The position numbers and the translations under genes are program-made. Shown here in pieces: positions 43,861 through 54,834 of a stretch of DNA of 64,000 bases. Within the stretch, counting starts at the first letter, position 1, and each line of letters opens with the position of its first letter. Location of the stretch: contig NZ_JAJDFY010000001.1 of assembly GCF_024704365.1 (NCBI RefSeq), positions 1,965,001 through 2,029,000 on the forward strand, given 5' to 3'. A model generated the notes under the pieces. The model made no database searches. It was not told the origin of the DNA and saw only the letters and a program-made list of their open reading frames with translations. Source of the stretch: Thermomonas sp. S9. GTDB lineage: Bacteria > Pseudomonadota > Gammaproteobacteria > Xanthomonadales > Xanthomonadaceae.

Positions 43861-45237
43861 CTACGGGGCGGCCTCGTCGAGGCGATAGGTCGTGCTGGCC
43901 TGCACCACCCCGCGCCAGCGGTCGAACGCGCGCACATCGACGCGGTGCTCGCCCGCCGCCAGCGTGGTCGGCAGTGCGCCGCGCCAGAGGTGCATCGAAA
44001 TCTCCGCTTCCGGCGAACGGTCGTAGCCGCGCAGCGCGGCCGCCTCGTCGTCGCGCCGGTTCTCCGCCTGCAACCGCGGATCCGGCAGCAGTACTTTCTT
44101 CATCGGCCGCCAGCCGCCGCCGTCCACGCGGTACTCGACGCGGGTGGCGTCATCGCCCATGTACACGTTGGCGAACACGCCCCAGGCCGGATACGCGCCG
44201 CGTCGCAGCACCTTCGGTGCCCACAGGCCGATCTGGGCATCCTCGGGATCGCGCGCGGCGTGCCAGGCCAGCGCGTAGTCGCCGCCCGGCTTCAGGGTGA
44301 GCACCGCGTAGCCGTTCGGCGTGCCGTCGGCCATGGTCGCGTCCGGGATTCCGGCGGCGTCCTTCACGCCCGACCAGTACGCGCCGCAGGCCGCGCCCAG
44401 GTTGAACTCGTGCAGCGGCGCCGCGCCCTGCCAGCCGTCGGCCGCGGTGTGCCAGTAGTGGCGCTGGGTGTGGGTGTGTGCGCTCAGCACCAGCACGTGC
44501 GGGAACGGCGCCAGCAGCGCGAACAGGCGGGCGCGGTCGGCGTCGCGGAAGTTCTTCTTGCCGGGCTGGTCGAACAGCGGGATGTGCATCGCCAGCACCA
44601 GCAGCCGGTCCTTGGGCAGGGTCGGCAGCCAGCGTTCGAGGAATGCGAACTGATCCTCGCGCAGGCCGCCGATATAGGCCGGCGACTGGCCGGGCAGCGG
44701 GATCACGTCGTCCAGCACCACCACGTTCGCCAGCGCCGCCTGGCGCGCCTGGGTGTCCGGGCCGATCGCCGCGCGGAATGCGGCGCTGGCCGCCTGGCCC
44801 GCCGCAAGGTCCAGGTCGTGATTGCCCGGCGCGTACATCCACGGCACCCCGAGCGACTCGGTGACCCGGCGCACCGCCGGCAGCAGCGCCGGCACATCGT
44901 CCACCAGATCGCCCAGGGTCAACCCCAAGCGTGCCGGCACCCGCCCCTGCAGGGGCTGCACGATATCGCGCCGGAAATAGCCCACGTCGGCGTCCGATTT
45001 CACCTGCGGATCGCCGAACACCAGCACCTGCGCGGCCGCCCCGGCCAGCGTCGCGGGCGCGCGGTGATAGTCGATGCAGCCCGGGCCGCGCCCGCCATCC
45101 GCGGCCGGCAGCGGCAGCGGGGCTTCCACAGCCACCGGAACGCAGACGGACGCGCCAGCGCCGGCCTGCAAGGCCGCCGCGGGAGGCAGAACCGCCGCCA
45201 GCGGCAGCAGGCAACACAGCAGGAGACTCTTGCGCAT
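43861..45237 (-). CDS. Exported calcineurin-like phosphoesterase
   Basis: 458 residues with a signal peptide (MRKSLLLCCLLPLAAVLPPAAA). Metallophosphoesterase motifs in order: VLVFGDPQVKSD, LTLGDLVDDV, APGNHDLD, VLAMHIPLF and LSAHTHTQRHY supply the dimetal ligands. The flanking N- and C-terminal beta domains are those of the MetallophosN/MetallophosC architecture; the C-terminal part contains YRVDGGGWRPMKKV. Substrate unknown; periplasmic or outer-face phosphodiesterase is likely. It diverges from the GGDEF sensor over 79 bp. Confidence 0.85.
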   Translation of the reverse strand: MRKSLLLCCLLPLAAVLPPAAALQAGAGASVCVPVAVEAPLPLPAADGGRGPGCIDYHRAPATLAGAAAQVLVFGDPQVKSDADVGYFRRDIVQPLQGRVPARLGLTLGDLVDDVPALLPAVRRVTESLGVPWMYAPGNHDLDLAAGQAASAAFRAAIGPDTQARQAALANVVVLDDVIPLPGQSPAYIGGLREDQFAFLERWLPTLPKDRLLVLAMHIPLFDQPGKKNFRDADRARLFALLAPFPHVLVLSAHTHTQRHYWHTAADGWQGAAPLHEFNLGAACGAYWSGVKDAAGIPDATMADGTPNGYAVLTLKPGGDYALAWHAARDPEDAQIGLWAPKVLRRGAYPAWGVFANVYMGDDATRVEYRVDGGGWRPMKKVLLPDPRLQAENRRDDEAAALRGYDRSPEAEISMHLWRGALPTTLAAGEHRVDVRAFDRWRGVVQASTTYRLDEAAP

Positions 45238-45316
45238 GGCCCATTATGCGCAGGCCGCCGACGGCCGGCCAGCCGCGCCGCTGCAGCTCACGCCCGCCCT
45301 GCCCTAGAATGCCGGC

Positions 45317-47173
45317 ATGGGGATGCAGCGGGGGACAGGGCGCCGGCGCGCCCGCACGTCGTGGCTGGCCGCGCTGGCGCTGCTGGTGCTGCACATCTGC
45401 GCGTTCGCCAGCGCGGCGACCGCGCAGGCACCGCTGCGGCTGACGCCCGGTGATTCCAGCTTTCCGCTTTCACCCAGCCTGACCTACTGGCACGACGCCC
45501 AGGCCAGCGCCGGCGTCACCCAGGCCTTCCAGCGCGCCGAGGCCGGGCAGTTCGCACCGCTACCAGACGGCAACCCGGCATTTGGCTTCCAGACCGGCGC
45601 CTACTGGTTCTACCTGCCGATCGAAAACGCGCAGCCCGACGAGACCCGCTGGCTGCTGGTGCAGGAATACGCCCTCAGCGACAGCCTCGACCTGTTCCTG
45701 CGCTATCCCGACGGCCACATCGAGCACCAGGCGGGCGGCGATCACGTGCCGTTCGAGGACCGCTTCATCCGCTACCGCTACCCGAACTTCCGCCTCGACC
45801 TGCCGCCCGGCCAACGGGTGGAGCTACTGTTCCGCGTGCAGAGCGAGAGCTCGATGCAGGTGCCGCTGGTGCTGTACACGCCGAAGGCCTTCGCCGAGCT
45901 GATGCGCGACGCGCAGTTCTCGACCGGCCTGTACTACGGCATCGTGCTGGCGCTGCTGTGCTACAACTTCGTGCTGTGGGTGATGCTGCGCGATGCCGGC
46001 TACTTCTGGTATCTGCTGCACACCGCTGCGTTCGGGCTGGTGCTGTTCACCCTCAACGGCTACGGCTTCGAATACTTCTGGCCGAACTGGCCATGGATGG
46101 CCGACGCTGCGGTGCCGCTGTCGATCTGCCTGGCGCTGATCGGCATGCAGCAGTTCTCGCGCAGCTTCCTCGACCTGCGCGAGCGCTGGCCGGTCGGCAA
46201 CCGGGTAAGCCTGGCCCTGATCGGCTTGTTCGTGCTGCTCGGAATCGCTTCGGTCTGGCTGCCCTACAGCACCTCGACACCACTTGCCTCGCGCATGGTC
46301 CTGCTCGGCGTGCTGTGGATCATCGTCTCCGCCATCGTGATGCTGCGCCGTGGCTACCGCCCCGCGCGCCTGTTCCTGCTCGCCTGGTCGCTGTTTCTGG
46401 CCGGCACCGCGGCCTTCACCCTGCTGGCGTTCGGGATCCTCCCGCGCAACTTCTGGACTCACAACGGCGTGCAGATCGGCTCGGCGCTGGAGATGCTGCT
46501 GCTCTCGCTGGCGCTGGGCTCGCGCTATGCAGGCCTGCGCAATGAGAACATCCGGATCGTGCAGGAAACCAACGAGAAGCTGGAACGCAGCGTCATCGAC
46601 CGCACCCGCCAGCTGCGCACGGCGATGGCGCAACTTGGCGAAGCCAACGTGCAGCTGCGCGAGTACAGCCGGCGCGACCCGCTCACCGGCGTGTTCAACC
46701 GTCGCCACTTCCACGAGGCCCTGCGCGAGGCAATGCAGGCGCGCGGCATCGACGGCAAGCCGCTGGCGCTGCTGCTGCTGGATCTTGACCACTTCAAGCA
46801 GATCAACGACGCATACGGCCATCTGGCCGGCGACGACTGCCTGAACGCGGTGGCACGCTGCCTGGAGGAGGTCGCGCAGCCGCGCGGCGGGCTGGCGGCG
46901 CGCTTCGGCGGCGAGGAGTTCGTGCTGGTGCTGCCGGGGGCCGATGCGCAAGCCGCGCTGCAGGCGGCGGAAGCGGTGCGCCTGCGCATCCAGCAGCAGT
47001 GCGTCGAAAGCCAGGGCCACAGCATCCGGCTGAGTGCCAGCATCGGCGTGCATACCATCGATGGCGGGCAAAACGTGTCGCCGGAGGATGCGATCCGGCT
47101 GGCCGACGAGGCGCTGTACCGCGCCAAGCACGAGGGCCGCAACTGCGTGCGGCACTCCATCAGCGTGGCCTGA
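45317..47173 (+). CDS. 7TMR-DISM sensor diguanylate cyclase
   Basis: 618 residues. Signal/anchor at 10-37, an extracytoplasmic DISMED2-type sensor domain (WYFYLPIENAQPDETRWLL region) to about 190, seven membrane segments from about 195 to 400, a short coiled coil (ETNEKLERSVIDRTRQLRTAM) and a GGDEF domain with intact RFGGEEFVLVLPG. It would make cyclic-di-GMP on an unknown extracellular, often carbohydrate-related, signal. No RxxD inhibitory site is evident five residues before GGEEF. Ends 6 bases from hisIE, converging. Confidence 0.9.
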   Translation: MGMQRGTGRRRARTSWLAALALLVLHICAFASAATAQAPLRLTPGDSSFPLSPSLTYWHDAQASAGVTQAFQRAEAGQFAPLPDGNPAFGFQTGAYWFYLPIENAQPDETRWLLVQEYALSDSLDLFLRYPDGHIEHQAGGDHVPFEDRFIRYRYPNFRLDLPPGQRVELLFRVQSESSMQVPLVLYTPKAFAELMRDAQFSTGLYYGIVLALLCYNFVLWVMLRDAGYFWYLLHTAAFGLVLFTLNGYGFEYFWPNWPWMADAAVPLSICLALIGMQQFSRSFLDLRERWPVGNRVSLALIGLFVLLGIASVWLPYSTSTPLASRMVLLGVLWIIVSAIVMLRRGYRPARLFLLAWSLFLAGTAAFTLLAFGILPRNFWTHNGVQIGSALEMLLLSLALGSRYAGLRNENIRIVQETNEKLERSVIDRTRQLRTAMAQLGEANVQLREYSRRDPLTGVFNRRHFHEALREAMQARGIDGKPLALLLLDLDHFKQINDAYGHLAGDDCLNAVARCLEEVAQPRGGLAARFGGEEFVLVLPGADAQAALQAAEAVRLRIQQQCVESQGHSIRLSASIGVHTIDGGQNVSPEDAIRLADEALYRAKHEGRNCVRHSISVA

Positions 47174-47179
47174 GCCGGC

Positions 47180-47788
47180 TCAGTTCCGCCGCGCGGCGAG
47201 CACGCGCCGGACATCGTCCAGCCCCAGCCCGCGCGCGCGCAGCAACACCAGCAGGTGATACAGCAGGTCCGAAGCCTCGCCCAGCAGCGCGTCGTCGTCC
47301 TGCGCCACCGCGGCCAGCGCGGTTTCCACGCCCTCTTCGCCCACCTTCTGCGCGATCCGGCGGATGCCGGCCTCGAACAGCCGGGTGGTGTAGCTGCCCT
47401 GCGGACGCTCCTGCGCGCGGCGGGCGATGAGGGCGTCCAGCGCGGACAGCACGTCGCCCGGCGCTTCGGGGAAGCAGCTGGCGCGCCCGAGGTGGCAGGT
47501 CGGGCCATGCGGGCGGGCCTGCACCAGCAGCGTATCGGCATCGCAATCGGCGTCCACCGACACCAGCGCCAGCACGTGGCCGGAGGATTCGCCCTTGGTC
47601 CACAGCCGCTGCCTGCTACGGCTGTAGAACGTCACCCGGCCGCTGGCCAGCGTGGCCAGCAATGCCGCGCGGTCCATGTAGCCCAGCATCAGCACGCGCA
47701 GGGTGTCGGCATCCTGCACGATGGCCGGCAGCAGGCCGCCCTGCCTGTCCCAGGCCAGCGCGTCGATGTCGAATCCGGTCTTGCTCAC
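47180..47788 (-). CDS. hisI: Bifunctional phosphoribosyl-AMP cyclohydrolase / phosphoribosyl-ATP pyrophosphatase
   Basis: 202 residues, HisI+HisE fusion. The cyclohydrolase half ([35 protein letters not shown] region, DADCDAD and CHLGRASCF zinc ligands) is followed by the pyrophosphatase half ([26 protein letters not shown]). Steps 2 and 3 of histidine synthesis. GTG start at 47788 overlaps the hisF stop. Last gene of the his operon. Confidence 0.95.
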   Translation of the reverse strand: MSKTGFDIDALAWDRQGGLLPAIVQDADTLRVLMLGYMDRAALLATLASGRVTFYSRSRQRLWTKGESSGHVLALVSVDADCDADTLLVQARPHGPTCHLGRASCFPEAPGDVLSALDALIARRAQERPQGSYTTRLFEAGIRRIAQKVGEEGVETALAAVAQDDDALLGEASDLLYHLLVLLRARGLGLDDVRRVLAARRN

Positions 47789-48555
47789 AGCCGCACCTCG
47801 ATCCCCTGTCCGCGCAGGAATTGCTTGAGCGCGGGAATCTCCACCGCGCCGGAATGGAACACGCTGGCCGCCAGTGCGGCATCCACGTCCGCCTCGCGGA
47901 AAGCCTGCGCGAAGTGCGCGGGCGCGCCGGCCCCGCCGGAGGCCACCAGCGGCACGTGGCAGACGGCGCGCGCCGCCTTGAGCTGCGCGACGTCGTAGCC
48001 GGCGCGCACACCGTCGCTGCCCATGCAGTTCAGCACGATCTCGCCGGCGCCCAGCCGCTGCGCTTCCTCGATCCAGTCCAGCGTGCGCTTGCCGGGCGCG
48101 CGCATCGCACCGGGGCTGCCGGTATGGCTGCGCACGCGCCATTCGCCGTCGGCCTCGCGCACCGAGTCGATGCCGACCACCACGCACTGCACGCCGAAGG
48201 CCCCGGCCAATTCGGCGACCAGTGCCGGCCGCTCCAGCGCCGGGGTGTTGACGGAAATCTTGTCGGCGCCAGCGTGCAGCACCGCGCGCGCGTCCTCCAC
48301 GCTGCGGATGCCACCGGCGACGCAGAACGGAATGTCGATCAGCCGCGCCACCCGCTCCACCCAGCCGCGGTCCACGCTTCGCCCTTCGGGGCTGGCGGCG
48401 ATGTCGTAGAACACCAGCTCGTCGGCGCCGGCATCGCGGTAGCGCAGCGCCAGTTCCACGATATCGCCCATGTCCACGTGGTCGCGGAAGCGCACGCCCT
48501 TGACCACGCGGCCGTCGCGCACGTCCAGGCAGGGAATCAGCCGTCGGCTCAGCAT
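47785..48555 (-). CDS. hisF: Imidazole glycerol phosphate synthase, cyclase subunit
   Basis: 256 residues, TIM barrel beginning [23 protein letters not shown] with catalytic D11; [14 protein letters not shown] carries the second aspartate. Pairs with HisH. It overlaps the hisA end by 7 bases. Confidence 0.97.
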   Translation of the reverse strand: MLSRRLIPCLDVRDGRVVKGVRFRDHVDMGDIVELALRYRDAGADELVFYDIAASPEGRSVDRGWVERVARLIDIPFCVAGGIRSVEDARAVLHAGADKISVNTPALERPALVAELAGAFGVQCVVVGIDSVREADGEWRVRSHTGSPGAMRAPGKRTLDWIEEAQRLGAGEIVLNCMGSDGVRAGYDVAQLKAARAVCHVPLVASGGAGAPAHFAQAFREADVDAALAASVFHSGAVEIPALKQFLRGQGIEVRL

Positions 48556-49283
48556 GCCAGCGCCTCCGAAAGCACCAGCCGCCCGTCCAGCAACGCCTTG
48601 CCCAGCACCGCGCCGGCGCAGCCGGCGGCGCGCGCCGCGGCCACGTCGGCCACGTCGCGCACCCCGCCGCTGGCCTGCACGCGCACGCCCGGATGGGTCG
48701 CGCACAGGCGACGGTAGAGGTCGATGTTCGGCCCCGCCAGCATGCCGTCGCGGGCGATGTCGGTGCACAGCAGATGCACCAGCCCGGCATCCGCATAGCG
48801 CGCCAACAGGCCGTCCAGCGTCTCGGCGGCGACCTGCGTCCAGCCGTGCACCGGCAGGCGCCACGTGCCCGCCTCGTCCTGCCGCGCATCCAGCGCAACG
48901 GTGATCCGCTCGCTGCCGAACGTGGCCAGCCAGCCCATCACGGTGTCGGGTGCGGTCACTGCGAGCGAGCCCACCACCACGCGCGCCGCGCCGGCCTCCA
49001 GCAGCGCGACCACGTCGGCCTCGCTGCGCACGCCGCCGCCGGTCTGTACCTGCAACCCGGTGTGCGTGCGCACCTCGCGCAGCAGCGGCAGCAGGGTGTA
49101 GCCGCCGGCCTTGGCGGCGTCCAGGTCGACCAGGTGCAGCCACCCCGCGCCGGCTCCGGCGTAGCGCAACGCGAACGCCAGCGGATCGTCGCCGTAGCGG
49201 GTTTCGTCCGCGTAGTCGCCCTGGCGCAGGCGCACCACCCTGCCGGCGCGGATGTCGAGGGCGGGATAGACGGTGAAGCTCAT
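48549..49283 (-). CDS. hisA: ProFAR isomerase
   Basis: 244 residues, TIM barrel like His[23 protein letters not shown] (acidic D), [28 protein letters not shown] (second D), [16 protein letters not shown] overlaps the hisH stop. Confidence 0.96.
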   Translation of the reverse strand: MSFTVYPALDIRAGRVVRLRQGDYADETRYGDDPLAFALRYAGAGAGWLHLVDLDAAKAGGYTLLPLLREVRTHTGLQVQTGGGVRSEADVVALLEAGAARVVVGSLAVTAPDTVMGWLATFGSERITVALDARQDEAGTWRLPVHGWTQVAAETLDGLLARYADAGLVHLLCTDIARDGMLAGPNIDLYRRLCATHPGVRVQASGGVRDVADVAAARAAGCAGAVLGKALLDGRLVLSEALAC

Positions 49284-49879
49284 GCGGGCGTCCAGCGCAG
49301 GAAGTTGGCGAGCAGGCGCGCGCCGACACTGGCGGAGCGCTCGGGGTGGAACTGGGCGCCGGCGACGGCGCCACGCGCGACCATCGCGGCGAAACGCTCG
49401 CCGTGGGTGCACGCGGCGATGCAGTCGGCGGTCACCGGCGCGGCATAACCGTGCACGAAATAGGCGCTGGCACCCGCCGCGATGCCGTCCAGCAGCGGCG
49501 AATCCACGCACGGCTCCAGCGTGTTCCAGCCCATGTGCGGCACGCGCAGGCCGGGACCGCCCTGCAGCCTGCGCACGAGGCCGGGCAACAGGCCGAGGCA
49601 GGCCACATCGCCCTCCTCCGAGCCGTCGAACAGCAACTGCATGCCAAGGCAGATGCCCAGCAGCGGCACCTCCAACTGCGGCAGCACCTCGGCGAAACCG
49701 CGCTGATGCAGCAGCGCCATCGCCGGTGCCGCAGCGCCGACGCCCGGCAGCAGCACGCGCGGCATGCCGCGCAGGCCGTCGGCATCGCGCACGATGTACG
49801 GGCGTGCGCCCAGCCGCTCCAGCGCGTAGCAGACGGAGCCGAAGTTGGCCCCGCCGGCATCGATGACCGCCACCTCCAT
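49280..49879 (-). CDS. hisH: Imidazole glycerol phosphate synthase, glutaminase subunit
   Basis: 199 residues, class I glutamine amidotransferase: nucleophile Cys in [13 protein letters not shown], His-Glu in [12 protein letters not shown]. Supplies ammonia to HisF. Its ATG shares one base with the hisB stop. Confidence 0.95.
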   Translation of the reverse strand: MEVAVIDAGGANFGSVCYALERLGARPYIVRDADGLRGMPRVLLPGVGAAAPAMALLHQRGFAEVLPQLEVPLLGICLGMQLLFDGSEEGDVACLGLLPGLVRRLQGGPGLRVPHMGWNTLEPCVDSPLLDGIAAGASAYFVHGYAAPVTADCIAACTHGERFAAMVARGAVAGAQFHPERSASVGARLLANFLRWTPA

Positions 49880-50958
49880 CACAGCACGCCCTTGGTGGAC
49901 GGCAGCTCCGCGCCCTCGCGGCGGATCGCCTGGCGCAGCGCGCGCGCCACCACCTTGAAGCAGGCCTCCACCTGGTGGTGGTCGTTCTCGCCCTGCACCT
50001 GCAGGTGTAGGTTGAGGCCGGCTGCATCGCACAGCGAGCGGAAGAAATGCGGCACCAGCTCGGTTGGCAGGTCGCCCACGCGCTCGCGATGGAAGGCACC
50101 GGTGAACACGAAGTACGGCCGTCCGCTGAAATCCAGCGCGGCGCTGGCCAGGGTCTCGTCCATCGGCAGGGTGAAGCCGTAGCGGCCGATCCCGCGCTTG
50201 TCGCCCAGCGCCTCGCGCAGCGCCTGACCCAGGGCCAGCGCGGTGTCCTCGACGGTGTGGTGCTCGTCGATGTGCAAATCGCCCTCGGCGCGGATCGTGA
50301 GCGCCAGCCCGCCGTGCTTGCCGAGCTGGTCGAGCATGTGGTCGAAGAAGGCAAGGCCGGTCGTGACCTGCGGCTCGGCGGCGCGGTCCAGATCCAGCTC
50401 GACGCGGATCTTCGTTTCCTTCGTGTTGCGCACCACCGTCGCCTGTCGCGGCGCATCCGCCAGCGCGTGGGCGATGCCGGCCCAGTCCCACTCCCCGCCG
50501 AACTGTGGGGTGGCCAACTGGAAGCCGCGGATGCGCAGGTTGTCGGCGAACTGCAGGTCGGTCGGTCGGTCGCCCACCATCGCGCTGCGCGCCCAGTCGA
50601 TGCTGCGATCCTGCAGGTAGGCGGTCATCATGCCGATGCCGGGCTTGCGGTTGGGGCTGTTGTCGGCCGGCAGGCTGCAGTCGATCAGCTCATCCCGGAA
50701 CACGATGCCCTGGCTTTCGAACACCTGCCGCATCAGCGCGTGCGGGCCGTCGAAGGCAGCGCGCGGGAAGGCGGCGCTACCGAGGCCGTCCTGGTTGCTG
50801 ACGATGACGAACTCGTAGCCGGCATCGCGCAGCTTCAGCAGCGCCGGAATGACGCCGCGCACGAAGCGCAGTTTTTCAAAGGCATCGATCTGGAAATCGG
50901 CCGGCTCCTCGATCAGGGTGCCGTCGCGGTCCACGAACAGGATCGGACGCAGGCTCAT
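49879..50958 (-). CDS. hisB: Bifunctional histidinol-phosphatase / imidazoleglycerol-phosphate dehydratase
   Basis: 359 residues. N-terminal HAD phosphatase ([25 protein letters not shown]) to about 165, then the IGP dehydratase ([42 protein letters not shown]). The fused form is typical of gammaproteobacteria. Start ATG at 50958 overlaps the hisC stop. Confidence 0.96.
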   Translation of the reverse strand: MSLRPILFVDRDGTLIEEPADFQIDAFEKLRFVRGVIPALLKLRDAGYEFVIVSNQDGLGSAAFPRAAFDGPHALMRQVFESQGIVFRDELIDCSLPADNSPNRKPGIGMMTAYLQDRSIDWARSAMVGDRPTDLQFADNLRIRGFQLATPQFGGEWDWAGIAHALADAPRQATVVRNTKETKIRVELDLDRAAEPQVTTGLAFFDHMLDQLGKHGGLALTIRAEGDLHIDEHHTVEDTALALGQALREALGDKRGIGRYGFTLPMDETLASAALDFSGRPYFVFTGAFHRERVGDLPTELVPHFFRSLCDAAGLNLHLQVQGENDHHQVEACFKVVARALRQAIRREGAELPSTKGVL

Positions 50959-52045
50959 GCTGCCGCCTCCACGCGCCGTGTCGCGAGCACGGCCAGCACC
51001 CGCCGGCACTCCTCCATGGTGCCCACGCTGATGCGCAGGGCATCGCCCAGCTGCGGCAGCGCGCGCATGTCGCGCACCACCACCCCGGCGGCCAGCAGGG
51101 CGTTGAACGCATCTTGTGCATCGGCAAAGCGCACCAGCAGGAAATTGCCCGCCGAGGGATAGACCCGGCGCACGGCCGGCAGCGCGCGCAGGCCATCGGC
51201 CAGCCGCGCGCGCGCCTCGCGCACGGCCTGCATGCGACTACGGGTCAGCGCCAGCGCCTGCGGCGCGAGCGCCGCCAGCGCCGCCTGCGCCACCGGCTGC
51301 GGCACCGGATACGGGGCCTGGCAGCGGCGTAGCGCCTCGATCAGCGCGGGAGTGCCAATCACGCAGCCCACCCGCGCCGCGGCCAGCGCGTGCGCCTTGG
51401 ACAGGGTGCGCAGCACCGCGATGTTGTCGTGCCCGGCCAGCAGCGTGCTGGCGGACGGCGCATCCGCATATTCGAGATAGGCCTCGTCCACCACCACCAG
51501 GCAGCGGCCGCGCAGGCGCGCGGCCAGCGCGGCGATGGCATCGAGGGCAAGTAGTTCACCGGACGGATTGCCGGGCGTGCACAGAAACAGCAAGCTCGCA
51601 CCGCGCTCCAGCGCGGCATCGCCCAGCGCCGGAAGATCGGCGCACAGCCCGGCCTCGCCATCGCGCAGCGGCACCTCGATGACCTCCGCCCCTGCAGGCG
51701 CGCGCACACCGCGTACATGCCGAATACCGGCGGTGCGATGACGATGCGGCCGCGTCCTGGCGCACAGAACGCGCGCACCAGAAGATCGATCGCCTCGTCG
51801 CTGCCGCGGCCGATCAGCAACTGTGCCGGGGCCACGCCATAGAGCTGGGCCAGGCGCTCGCGCAGCGCCTGCGGCTGCGGCGCCGGATAGCGGCGCAGGG
51901 CCGCGTCCGGATCGGACGCATTGGCCCAGGCGGATTCGTTGGCATTGAGCCAGACCGAGCCGGACAGCGCCTCGCTGCGCGCCGACCTGTAGCCGCCGAA
52001 GTCGCGCAGGTCCTCGCGCAGCAGCGCGTTCACCGTGGTGCTCAT
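50955..52045 (-). CDS. hisC: Histidinol-phosphate aminotransferase (apparent frameshift)
   Basis: About 363 residues. PLP aminotransferase fold [15 protein letters not shown] at the N-terminus, [25 protein letters not shown] and Schiff-base K in [16 protein letters not shown]. The frame breaks in a C4 run at 51689-51692; one missing base joins VCARLQG to [11 protein letters not shown]. The start overlaps the hisD stop. Confidence 0.94.
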
Positions 52046-53340
52046 GCCGCGTGCTCCAATCGCAGTTCGACCGCGTGCGCGTGCGCCTGCAGACCCTCGG
52101 CATGCGCGAGGATGGCCGCGCACGGCCCGGCGCTGGCGATCCCGGCGCGGCTGGCTTCCTGCACGGCGATGGCTTTCTGGAAACTGGCCACGGACAGTCC
52201 GCTCCACGCGCGCGCCGCGCCGCCGGTGGGCAGCACGTGGTTGCTGCCGCTGCAGTAGTCGCCCAGCGCCTCCGGCGTCCAGTCGCCGAGGAAGATGCTG
52301 CCGGCACTGTCGACGCGGTCCAGCCACGCGCGCGGCTCGCGCAGCGCCAGGATCAGGTGTTCCGGTGCGTAGACATTGCTGATGGCGATGGCCTGTTCGA
52401 TGTCGCGCACCCGCACCAGCCGCGACGCCTCCAGCGCACGCCGGGCGATGTCGGCGCGCGGCAGCCGCGCCAGCTGGGCCTCGACCTCCGTGGCCACGGC
52501 GTCCAGCAGCGTGGTGCTATCGGTCAACAGCAGCACCTGCGAATCGGGCCCGTGTTCGGCCTGCGACAGCAGGTCGGCGGCGACGAACGCGGGGTTGGCG
52601 CCGCTATCTGCGATCACCAGCACTTCCGACGGGCCGGCCGGCATGTCGATGGCGATGCCGCCCGGGCGCTGCGCGGCCTGCCGCTTGGCTTCGTCCACCC
52701 ACGCATTGCCCGGGCCGAACAGCTTGTCGCAGCGCGGCACGCGGGCGGTGCCGAGGGCCATCGCCGCGATCGCCTGGGCGCCGCCGAGCTTGAACACGCG
52801 CACGCCCGGCGCCTGCCGCGCCGCCAGCAGCACCGCCGGATCGGCGCTGCCGTCCGCGCGCGGCGGCGTGCACAGGATGACCTCGGCGCAGCCGGCCAGC
52901 CGCGCCGGCACGCACAGCATCAGCGCGGTCGAGGGCAGCGGCGCGCTGCCCGCGGGCACGTACAGCCCCACCCGGCGGATGGGCCGCTGCACGCGCTGGC
53001 AGGTCAGGCCCGGCGCGGTTTCCACTGCGTAAGGCGGCGCGATGCCGGCCTGGTGGAAGGCCTCGATCCGCGCGGCCGCCTCGGCGATCGCCGCCTGCAC
53101 CTCGGCCGGCACCGCCTCGGCGGCGCGGGCGAACTCACCCGCATCTACTTCGAACTCCTCGAGCATCACGCCGTCGAACCGCGAGGTGAAGTCGCGCAAG
53201 GCATCGTCGCCGCGATCCGCAACCGCCTCGAAGATCGCCTGCACGCCGCTGCGCACGGCATCGGACACCGCCTGCACCGGCCGCTGCAGCATCGCCGCGC
53301 GCGCAGGGTCATCCAGCTGGTTCCAGTCGATGCGCTTCAT
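52042..53340 (-). CDS. hisD: Histidinol dehydrogenase
   Basis: 432 residues, NAD- and zinc-dependent last enzyme of the pathway. [59 protein letters not shown] (Zn ligands) and [12 protein letters not shown] are all present. ATG overlaps the hisG stop. Confidence 0.97.
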   Translation of the reverse strand: MKRIDWNQLDDPARAAMLQRPVQAVSDAVRSGVQAIFEAVADRGDDALRDFTSRFDGVMLEEFEVDAGEFARAAEAVPAEVQAAIAEAAARIEAFHQAGIAPPYAVETAPGLTCQRVQRPIRRVGLYVPAGSAPLPSTALMLCVPARLAGCAEVILCTPPRADGSADPAVLLAARQAPGVRVFKLGGAQAIAAMALGTARVPRCDKLFGPGNAWVDEAKRQAAQRPGGIAIDMPAGPSEVLVIADSGANPAFVAADLLSQAEHGPDSQVLLLTDSTTLLDAVATEVEAQLARLPRADIARRALEASRLVRVRDIEQAIAISNVYAPEHLILALREPRAWLDRVDSAGSIFLGDWTPEALGDYCSGSNHVLPTGGAARAWSGLSVASFQKAIAVQEASRAGIASAGPCAAILAHAEGLQAHAHAVELRLEHAA

Positions 53341-54252
53341 GCCAGCATCCGCTCCACCGGCAGCACCATCAGCCCGCGCGCACCGGCGTGCTTGAGGTCT
53401 TCCAGCCGCTGCCAGGTCATCGCACCGTGGCACAGCGCCTGCAGCGCCAGCATGTCGGCGCCGTCCACCGGGCACATCGTCGGCGGCTCGGCGTCCGGCA
53501 GCAGCTGCAGCACCTGCGGCAGCGCCTCGCGCGGGGCCTGGAACAGCAGCAGCTTGCTGTCGCGGATGCGCAGCACGCCGTCCATGCGCCGCAGCAGCAG
53601 GTCCGCCAGCTCGGCGCGCACGTCGGAAAACGGCTGTACCGGCCCGGCCAGCACCGCTTCGCTCTGCAGGATGTCCAGCACCGGCTTGAGCTGGTTGGCG
53701 GCCAGGGGTAGCACCGCTGGACACCAGGTCGCAGATGACATCGGCCTGGCCGAGGCGCGGTGCGATTTCCACCGAGCCGTTGAGCACCACGATATCGGCC
53801 TCCACCTGCTGCGCCCGCAGCCAGGCGCGCAGCTGGTTGGGATAGGTGGTGGCGATGCGCTTGCCGGCCAGCTGCGCCGGCCCCTGCCAGTCCCAGCCGT
53901 CGGGCACCGCGATCGACAGCCGGCAGGTGCCGAAGCCGAGCGCGCGCCATTCGCGGAACGCCGGTGGCAATCCGGTTTCGCTGCGCTCGCCCGCCTGTTC
54001 CAGCAGGACGTTGCGGCCGACCACGCCGAGATCGCACACCCCGTCGGTGATCAGCCCGGGGATGTCATCGTCGCGTACCAGCAGCAGGTCGATCGGCAGC
54101 GATTCGCCATAGCAGAACAGGCGGTCACGGCTTTCGCGCCAGCTCAGGCCGGCAGAGGCCAACAGGGCGCGGGCCGGTTCACTGAGGCGGCCGGATTTCT
54201 GGATGGCGATGCGCAAACGGTCGCGCACCGCCGATGTGGCGGGAGGGCTCAT
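53337..54252 (-). CDS. hisG: ATP phosphoribosyltransferase (apparent frameshift)
   Basis: About 304 residues, long HisG form with a C-terminal ACT-like regulatory domain. N-part [40 protein letters not shown] loop [16 protein letters not shown] across the join. One extra base in a G4 run at 53705-53708 breaks the frame. First committed enzyme, feedback-inhibited by histidine. Begins 11 bases after hisR. Confidence 0.94.
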
Positions 54253-54263
54253 GGCGGGGCTGT

Positions 54264-54587
54264 TCAGTGAGAGTCGTGAGGAAGCCCGAGACGGCGGGCG
54301 GCGGTTCGGTAGCCGCCGGTACCGCGCTCCAGGCAGCGGGCGACGCGGCCGATGGTAGTGACGCTGACCTTGGTGCGTTCGTGGATCTCGCGATACGGCA
54401 TACCCTGCAGCAGCTGCGGCACCACCCGCCAGCGGTCGCCCATCGCCTCCAGCTCGGCTGGCGTGCACAGGTCATCCAGGAACGCGCGCACCTCGGCTGC
54501 GCCCTGCAGCGAGGCCAGCGCATAGGCCAGCGCGTCGATGGCGACGGCGGCATCGTAGGGCGGCAGGGGCTCGGGGCGTTGCTTCAT
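54264..54587 (-). CDS. hisR: TrpR/YerC-family regulator heading the his operon (HisR-like)
   Basis: 107 residues. The TrpR-type DNA-binding core is [47 protein letters not shown], with the helix-turn-helix in the second half; no other domain is present. It is the first gene of the his operon, directly behind a tandem operator, so it is probably the histidine-responsive repressor of its own operon. TrpR-family HisR regulators have been predicted for his operons of Xanthomonadales. ATG at 54587. Confidence 0.85.
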   Translation of the reverse strand: MKQRPEPLPPYDAAVAIDALAYALASLQGAAEVRAFLDDLCTPAELEAMGDRWRVVPQLLQGMPYREIHERTKVSVTTIGRVARCLERGTGGYRTAARRLGLPHDSH

Positions 54588-54693
54588 CGGAAGGCCATCG
54601 AAAGGTCTGGACTGCGGGATCCCGCCGGGTTGGGATGGGTTTGGGCTGTTGCGCCGGGCTTGCTTCGGGCTTGCTCCGGGCAGGAAAATCGAA

Positions 54694-54725
54694 TGCACTA
54701 ATGTATTAACGCACTAACACATTAA
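54694..54725. promoter_or_regulatory. Tandem 16-bp operator of the his operon
   Basis: TGCACTAATGTATTAA (54694-54709) and CGCACTAACACATTAA (54710-54725) lie head to tail without a gap, 13 of 16 positions alike. Each is roughly palindromic around CTAAT/ATTAA. They cover the predicted -10 and start region, as expected for a repressor. Confidence 0.65.
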
Positions 54726-54747
54726 TTGACGAAAAAGGGCGCGTCAA
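54719..54747 (-). promoter_or_regulatory. his operon promoter
   Basis: On the minus strand TTGACG (54742-54747), exactly 17 bases, TAATGT (54719-54724). The -10 lies in the distal operator half and the -35 in the terminator hairpin of the upstream gene. The leader to hisR is about 120 bases; I see no His-codon leader peptide. Confidence 0.6.
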
Positions 54748-54755
54748 CCGCGCCC
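54732..54755 (-). terminator. Terminator of the hisS-ammonia-lyase unit
   Basis: On the minus strand a 7-bp GC stem (GGGCGCG...CGCGCCC, 54737-54755) is followed by five T (54732-54736). It stands about 80 bases after the lyase stop and immediately before the his operator. Confidence 0.8.
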
Positions 54756-54834
54756 TGCTCGTTCCGTGCGTCCGGCTGGGGTGGCGTTCAGCCGGCAGCG
54801 CCCCTTGCACGCCCCTGCCGGCCGAACCGAAGGC

